11,224 nucleotides of DNA, taken from the NCBI GenBank assembly GCA_937973935.1, contig CALJJF010000004.1, positions 1 to 11,224 of the forward strand. Direction: 5' to 3'. Below are positions 6,559-11,224 of this stretch, one piece after another. Under the pieces are notes generated by a model. That model had not been told where the DNA came from. It saw only the letters and a list, made by a program, of their open reading frames with translations, and searched no databases. Source of the stretch: MKRK01 sp001896915 (GTDB lineage Bacteria > Bacillota > Clostridia > Oscillospirales > Acutalibacteraceae). Both the position numbers and the translations under genes were made by a program. Within the stretch, counting starts at the first letter, position 1. Every line of letters begins with the position of its first letter.

Positions 6559-6565
6559 AGAGGTG
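6559..6565 (+). promoter_or_regulatory. ribosome binding site deciding the start at 6572
   Basis: AGAGGTG lies six bases before the ATG at 6572. The same frame has an upstream ATG at 6497, inside the previous peptidase gene and without such a site. Starting there would also put 25 extra residues ahead of the signal segment. The 6572 start is therefore preferred. Confidence 0.75.
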
Positions 6566-6571
6566 AAAGAA

Positions 6572-7252
6572 ATGAAAAAAACATACGGCGGAATGGCGTT
6601 GCAGTTGATTGCCGCAGTTTTAATCATTTCAATTTCTGTATTGCATGTTTTTCTGTCTCCCCGCAGCAGCTCCTGGCTGCATACAGAGCAAAAAATGGAC
6701 GGCAGCTATAAAATCGGTCGGATTGATTTTTTGCTCAACGGCATTGAAGATCATTCCATCGAAATCGATATCCAGTCCACTGCACCCACAAGATTCTTCA
6801 ATCCTGTGGACCGGGACAATCACTTCAATATGGCGGCTAAGGTATATGAAATCACAGGGCTCAATCAGGGTGACATCGACGTGAAGGTGGATTTGACCTA
6901 TACCGATACCAATGAGGCCAATGATTCTGTGTTCTATCTCTTTGTTCCTGCAGATACCACAGACGAAAACATTCTTACAAAAAACTATAAAGCATACCTT
7001 GACTCAAAATTTAACGGTTACACACTGACCACACCCGCCCAGTGCAAGGCGGCAATGATGGCGATCAACACGGAAAACCTAAACCAAATCAAAAATGTGG
7101 ATATATTGAAAGACACCAGTGATACGATTGCCTATTTGATTACCTGGACGGAATATGATAATGTAAATTACGGTACGGATGATGAGTATACCAGCATCAG
7201 CTATCCGCTGACGATACATGCCAATGCCCATCAGGAATTCTATCCCGAATAA
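6572..7252 (+). CDS. SipW-type secreted protein, function unknown
   Basis: A 226-residue exported protein not recognised beyond its class. It has a short basic start (MKK), a hydrophobic segment (about 8-28), then SSSWLHTEQ (32-40), a W-L variant of the SipW-type cleavage region. Next come GSYKIGRIDF (44-53), matching the TF-x-x-G-x-I strand that opens mature TasA-like proteins, and an acidic, Asp/Asn/Thr-rich, probably beta-sheet body with a long D-x-D-V-K-V-D-L strand near 101-108. A single Cys (in AQCKA) is present and no further membrane span. It starts 16 bp after the third signal peptidase and ends 32 bp before another exported protein. It is a likely minor subunit or fibre-capping protein by analogy with TapA/TasA pairs; that role is only inferred. 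Confidence 0.78.
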   Translation: MKKTYGGMALQLIAAVLIISISVLHVFLSPRSSSWLHTEQKMDGSYKIGRIDFLLNGIEDHSIEIDIQSTAPTRFFNPVDRDNHFNMAAKVYEITGLNQGDIDVKVDLTYTDTNEANDSVFYLFVPADTTDENILTKNYKAYLDSKFNGYTLTTPAQCKAAMMAINTENLNQIKNVDILKDTSDTIAYLITWTEYDNVNYGTDDEYTSISYPLTIHANAHQEFYPE

Positions 7253-7284
7253 AGGGAACGACCAAAGGGAAAAGAGGTGACGGT

Positions 7285-7923
7285 GTGAAAATTGCAATAT
7301 TTAAAAATAAGCTTCGGTTTTTTATGATTTTGTCTTTTATAATCATTTTGGCTTTATCTATTTTGTCTGCCACGCTGTCATGGCTGTATCAGGACAGGGA
7401 ACGATCCCATAAAATTTTGGCGACTGACTTTACTCTGCGGACAGATGTATATTATCTGCAGAGCGACAATACAAAAGTATCCGCAGAAAATTACAGAGAT
7501 CCTCAAACAGGCTATTACATCGTAAACATCAGCGCACCGGCGGCACCGAATTATGCGCCGAAGCTACGGATTGATGTCCGATACCAAGGGATCACAAAAT
7601 CCTACCTCAGGGTTTATGTCAATGATATGTGGCTGATCAACAATGAATCTATATTTAAAATGGATACGGTTTTTGTTACTGCGCCCGGTCTCTGGACCGA
7701 CAATCGGTTGTACGACAAGTATTATTATTATACTGCCGGCGAGGGAGAGGAACGGGGACTTGTTTCTGGAAGTACGCCGCAGGAGCAAAAGACCTATAGC
7801 TTTATCAGCGGTATACAGGATTTCGGGCGAATCAGCAACGGTGTTTTATATCTTGAAATCAAAGCAGATGCTGTCCAGTTGAACAGAATGGAAGCCTTTT
7901 GGGGAATGACACAGCTGCCATGA
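7285..7923 (+). CDS. SipW-type secreted protein, Tyr-rich, function unknown
   Basis: A 212-residue exported protein. The GTG start at 7285 follows AGAGGTG by five bases. The basic N-terminus (KIAIFKNKLR) leads into a hydrophobic segment (about 11-29), then TLSWLYQD (30-37), again Trp plus a hydrophobic residue just after the segment. The mature part looks like a beta-sandwich, with a Pro/Ala turn (SAPAAPNYAPK, about 83-93) and a notable Tyr run (KYYYYT, about 144-149). No metal-binding or catalytic motif is visible. The next gene starts 35 bp later behind a strong ribosome binding site. Length, layout and position resemble the first and third exported proteins of the locus, suggesting divergent subunits of one structure. 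The family name is not recognised. Confidence 0.76.
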   Translation: MKIAIFKNKLRFFMILSFIIILALSILSATLSWLYQDRERSHKILATDFTLRTDVYYLQSDNTKVSAENYRDPQTGYYIVNISAPAAPNYAPKLRIDVRYQGITKSYLRVYVNDMWLINNESIFKMDTVFVTAPGLWTDNRLYDKYYYYTAGEGEERGLVSGSTPQEQKTYSFISGIQDFGRISNGVLYLEIKADAVQLNRMEAFWGMTQLP

Positions 7924-7944
7924 GGGTGGCATGATCCGATCATT

Positions 7945-7953
7945 GAGGAGGTG
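7945..7953 (+). promoter_or_regulatory. strong ribosome binding site of the repeat-protein gene
   Basis: GAGGAGGTG lies five bases before the ATG at 7959, the best Shine-Dalgarno match in the window. It fixes that start over the in-frame ATGs at residues 7 and 10. Confidence 0.75.
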
Positions 7954-7958
7954 AAATC

Positions 7959-10900
7959 ATGGGTACAGGCAAGCATATGAGAAAAATGAAATATTTAAAC
8001 CTACAGCATCGGGCAATTTCAGTTCTGCTGGTTATTTCCACGCTGTTTTATCTAATTGCGTTTTTGTCTGAGTCCATGATTACCTCCAAAGCCGCACCGG
8101 TTTACTGGGATAACACCACCGTTTCGCCGCTATCCTTTTCGGGTTTGCCCAAAACAACGGAATATGCACAGATAAATGTCATTACCCTGAAGAATTTCAT
8201 AATGGAAAACGGAACCGAAGGCAGCTTTTCCTTGCTGGCTAAATATAAAACAGGCGGGAATTTTGATCCCGCCAAATGCACCATCCTCATCGAAGACGCC
8301 ACCGATTTATTAACCTGGGGCAACAAATGCTACAAGAAAAACACAAGTGCTCCGGACCCGGAGCTGGAACGAAGCGTCTATCTCACCGCCCGGTATGCCT
8401 TAGGCAACAACATTGAGTTCAGCGGTACGGGCGGCATGACACCCATCGGTGTTTTGGGCGGTTATGATGACGGCGGTTCGCCGGCACTTCGTTTTAACGG
8501 CGTATTTGACGGACAGGGTTTTGAAATTACCAACCTGCCCCTCACCACAAATCTTGCCAATTATTTTGACGAGCAGGGAAGACCAAGCTATTATTTCGCC
8601 ATGTTTTCCAATATCGGAACGAGCGGTGTGGTGAAAAACCTTGGTTTGCGTGCTCCCAGATATGAAGAGCCTTATGGTATCAATATCTCCCTGAAATTCG
8701 GCGGCATTGCCGGTTACAACAGAGGCCTTGTGCAAAACTGTTTTATCGTATCCGGCGGGAACCGCTCATGGGCAAGACATGAAGGTGAAATCGGAGGATT
8801 GGTTCACACCAACGACGGAACGATAGACAACACGTATTTCGCCGGAGGCATTACAAACTCGCAAAACCAGGCAGATACCGATTATAATCCCGTGGTGTAT
8901 CTGAATAACGGAACCATCTCCGAGACCTATTATGACAGCACTCTGTACGACGCCGCTCTTACAACGCCTTATGCATCTGTTGTTGCAAAAACAACAGCGG
9001 CTCTGATGGCAAAGGTCGGCATCTTAACCGGCGACCAATGGTATCTGGACACTTACAGCGTTACCGTCACCGATTATATTTCCGGTTATCCCAGATTGCA
9101 GTGCTTTAAAACCAACAATGCACTCGCCAATTCCAGCGCCAATCCCTATTATATCGCCCGTCCGGCGGATTTGATTTTCTTTTCTGCGGCGCTCAATCAA
9201 TACCCCTTGTTCGGAAACAGTTCCTCGCGGTATTTCCGCTTGCGCAGCTGTATTGACATGTCTACGGTTGCCGCGAATGCATATACGACCCCCACCAATG
9301 ATTTTTACGGCAATTTTGAGGGCACCATCGACAATCCGGCTGCCGCTTGTGTGGGCGGGCATGTGGGGACAGGGGAGCAGCTCAGTGCCCACTCCATCAT
9401 CAACCTGCAAATAGTAAAACCATCTTATAAGCTGGTAGGAACCACACCCTACATTCTCATGGGATTGATTTATAACAGCACCACAAACACGCCGTCCTTC
9501 CGAAACCTGAATATCTTGGGCGGCAAAATCACGCTGCCGGCCCTGACGGAAGCCGAGGCATACAACTCCTACTGTAATGTGGGCACTCTTATTTCCTATT
9601 CCGGGGGTTATGCCCTTCTTTACAATGTCCACAACAGTGCAGACGTGGTTTCGGCCGGGAACGGGGATTATATCTGCAAGCTGAGGATGGGCGGTCTTGT
9701 GGGCGGCGTAAACAACACCATCAACGCCTATCTTTGCTCCAACAACGGTGTCATTGACGGGGGCTCTCATAACTATACCTCAACCATTGTCAATACCTCC
9801 ATGGTGGGCGGTTTGTTTGGCACCCAGGATAACTCGGGCGGAACAAGACAAATCAGAGACTGCGGAAATTTTGATGCGGTCACCGGTATGTCTGTTACTG
9901 CCAACACCAGTACAGCGGTTGCCGGAACCAGTTATGTTGGGGGAATCGGCGGATATACAGCGAACGCAAACTATACACTGGACAGAATCATCAACACCGG
10001 CAGCATTCATGCAGTGAAAAAGCTGGCGGATGAGATCACGATATTACCTGTCAACAACTATATTGCGGGCGGCTTATTCGGCTTCGGTCCCACAGGACCC
10101 AGTAACGGGGCAACTACGGACACACGAATGTGCAACAAAGGAACGATTTATGTAAACCTCACCGACAGTGCTACAGTGGGCAGTGCAACCGCCGCCGGTA
10201 TCTCGGGCAACAGCGGCAACAGCTCCAATGCGTATAAATTGGTCGGCAATGCCGGTGATTTCATCATTGAAAAGGACATCAAAAGTGCTTACATAGCCGG
10301 AATCACCAACGGAGCCATCAGTCTTTATAACTGCTACAATGACGGCTCGATCCGAACAGAGGACAACGCCCCCCTGTCACCCAATAACGAAGTGAGAATT
10401 TGCGGCATCAGTGGCGGCAGTAATGCGACTGCCAGCTATAATCTTACGAATTGTTACAATAACAAAGACATCAATGTCGATTTTTCCGCTGCCTCCGGCA
10501 CTGTCAGAATTGCAGGTATCGTAAATTACATGACCCTCTCATCCTGCGAGAACTATGGGAATATCAATGTAAACATCGACACCTTCAACGGTTCAACATA
10601 CATAGCCGGCGTCGCCAATTCATCACCGAGCGTAGTGGATTGCAACAATTCCGGGGATATTGCCGTCAATGTGCTGGATCAAAGCTCCAGCCTTTTCGTG
10701 GCGGGTGTTTCCGGCGGAATCAATCAAAACGGGAATATGACCAATTGTGTGAACAATGGGAACATTTATACGAAGCGGTATAACAGAAATTCCACAGCTG
10801 CCAACAAATACACCTATATCGGCGGTGTAAGAGTGGGGTATTCCTCCGGAAGCTCCTCTGATACCACAACAGATTGTATCAATAATGGAGAAATCGCCTA

Positions 10901-11224
10901 TGACGGGTATTATACAGCGGATGCCGTAGCGGGGAGCATCAGTGTGAATACTGCCGTTTACATCGGCGGGGTTCAGGTGTATGTACGCAATATGAACCGC
11001 TGTGTCAACAACGGAGATATAATATTGGCAAAAAACAATGAGTATACCGGAACCAGTGCCTATATTTCCGGCGTTGTTCATCAGGCTTTTGTCAGCAATA
11101 ACAGCAATGTTTTGTCCAATAGCAGAAACAACGGAAAAATATATAATATCAATAACATCGGCAATACCACCAACAACAGAGGAAGAACGATCATTTACAA
11201 CGGCATTGTCTATTATGCTCCGCC
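7959..11224 (+). CDS. giant GLUG/beta-helix repeat surface protein (3' partial)
   Basis: An open frame of more than 1,088 codons running off the right edge. The N-terminus has a basic stretch (to about 17), a hydrophobic segment (about 18-36) and a plausible classical cut near SKAAP (43-47); it lacks the W-F/L motif of its neighbours. After a beta-rich head (about 48-150) comes FNGVFDGQG (about 182-190), the usual opening of GLUG-type proteins. Then come GLUG-like turns such as GGIAGYNRGLV (248-258), GGLVHTNDGTI (279-289) and GGLVGGVNNTI (from 578). From about residue 659 they become a regular series of roughly 31-48 residue units of the form [YF][IV][AG]G[IV]...C-x-N-x-G-x-I. Such repeats are expected to stack as a beta-solenoid with Asn and Cys ladders. 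It is probably an extracellular adhesin or structural protein, held by a C-terminal anchor that lies outside the window. Residues are Asn/Gly/Thr/Ser-rich with few charges. The reading frame is intact through the window. Confidence 0.88.
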   Translation, partial: MGTGKHMRKMKYLNLQHRAISVLLVISTLFYLIAFLSESMITSKAAPVYWDNTTVSPLSFSGLPKTTEYAQINVITLKNFIMENGTEGSFSLLAKYKTGGNFDPAKCTILIEDATDLLTWGNKCYKKNTSAPDPELERSVYLTARYALGNNIEFSGTGGMTPIGVLGGYDDGGSPALRFNGVFDGQGFEITNLPLTTNLANYFDEQGRPSYYFAMFSNIGTSGVVKNLGLRAPRYEEPYGINISLKFGGIAGYNRGLVQNCFIVSGGNRSWARHEGEIGGLVHTNDGTIDNTYFAGGITNSQNQADTDYNPVVYLNNGTISETYYDSTLYDAALTTPYASVVAKTTAALMAKVGILTGDQWYLDTYSVTVTDYISGYPRLQCFKTNNALANSSANPYYIARPADLIFFSAALNQYPLFGNSSSRYFRLRSCIDMSTVAANAYTTPTNDFYGNFEGTIDNPAAACVGGHVGTGEQLSAHSIINLQIVKPSYKLVGTTPYILMGLIYNSTTNTPSFRNLNILGGKITLPALTEAEAYNSYCNVGTLISYSGGYALLYNVHNSADVVSAGNGDYICKLRMGGLVGGVNNTINAYLCSNNGVIDGGSHNYTSTIVNTSMVGGLFGTQDNSGGTRQIRDCGNFDAVTGMSVTANTSTAVAGTSYVGGIGGYTANANYTLDRIINTGSIHAVKKLADEITILPVNNYIAGGLFGFGPTGPSNGATTDTRMCNKGTIYVNLTDSATVGSATAAGISGNSGNSSNAYKLVGNAGDFIIEKDIKSAYIAGITNGAISLYNCYNDGSIRTEDNAPLSPNNEVRICGISGGSNATASYNLTNCYNNKDINVDFSAASGTVRIAGIVNYMTLSSCENYGNINVNIDTFNGSTYIAGVANSSPSVVDCNNSGDIAVNVLDQSSSLFVAGVSGGINQNGNMTNCVNNGNIYTKRYNRNSTAANKYTYIGGVRVGYSSGSSSDTTTDCINNGEIAYDGYYTADAVAGSISVNTAVYIGGVQVYVRNMNRCVNNGDIILAKNNEYTGTSAYISGVVHQAFVSNNSNVLSNSRNNGKIYNINNIGNTTNNRGRTIIYNGIVYYAP
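9687..11141 (+). repeat. degenerate protein-level repeat array in the surface protein
   Basis: At least a dozen units, with starts near residues 577, 615, 659, 701, 745, 778, 813, 850, 881, 913, 953, 1001 and 1035. Each begins with a G-G/A-G-I/V turn, and most end in an N-x-G-x-I strand (NCYNDGSI, SCENYGNI, DCNNSGDI, NCVNNGNI, DCINNGEI, RCVNNGDI). The DNA copies are diverged, so these are old repeats kept at protein level rather than a recent tandem expansion. Confidence 0.75.

Noticed and set aside
6497..6571. Earlier ATG for the third exported protein
   Set aside because: It lies within the third peptidase gene, has no ribosome binding site, and would place 25 residues before the signal segment.
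9024..9770. 248-codon open frame on the minus strand
   Set aside because: It lies opposite the intact repeat-protein frame, whose GLUG-like pattern is clear. Long antisense frames are common opposite Gly/Asn/Thr-rich genes.
10623..11081. 152-codon open frame on the minus strand
   Set aside because: It is antisense to the regular repeat series of the surface protein and has no start context of its own.
9687..11141. CRISPR-like or tandem DNA repeat array
   Set aside because: The periodicity exists at protein level only. The DNA units differ in length and sequence and have no constant repeat/spacer structure.

Overview
The window reads as an accessory locus of a Gram-positive bacterium. It is most likely a clostridial member of the Bacillota, judging from strong AGGAGG-type ribosome binding sites, moderate GC, SipW/ER-type signal peptidases with TasA-like substrates, and a GLUG-type surface protein. 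The genus cannot be told from the sequence. All ten convincing genes lie on the + strand. The first runs in from the left edge and the last runs off the right edge. No tRNA, rRNA, CRISPR array or transposase was seen.

Left part (1-3822), cytoplasmic block: an McrB-like AAA+ ATPase (5' end outside the window); a standalone EAL-domain protein whose catalytic signature carries one Glu-to-Lys change and which is probably a c-di-GMP sensor rather than a phosphodiesterase; a 221-bp non-coding stretch with a strong 72-bp inverted repeat; and a DUF2357-like protein ending in an unusually long Lys/Glu/Gln/Arg-rich helical tail. An AAA ATPase with a DUF2357-like partner resembles the McrB/McrC layout, but no PD-(D/E)xK nuclease motif is visible.

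Right part (3845-11224), envelope block, starting 22 bp after the DUF2357-like gene: secreted protein, signal peptidase, signal peptidase, TasA-like protein, signal peptidase, two more secreted proteins, then a very large (more than 1,088 aa) beta-helix-type repeat protein. Four of the secreted proteins have one N-terminal hydrophobic segment followed by a W-F/L motif, as in SipW-dependent exported proteins. The three peptidases keep the Ser/His pair of the SipW/Sec11 (S26B) type. Gene junctions overlap or touch, or are short gaps with good ribosome binding sites, so this part looks like one operon.

Taken together, the window may encode an uncharacterised surface-fibre or matrix system. Dedicated signal peptidases would mature small fibre-like subunits and possibly a large repeat adhesin, while a cytoplasmic AAA/DUF2357 pair and a c-di-GMP-binding EAL protein would control or power some step. 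That functional link is inferred from gene order only.
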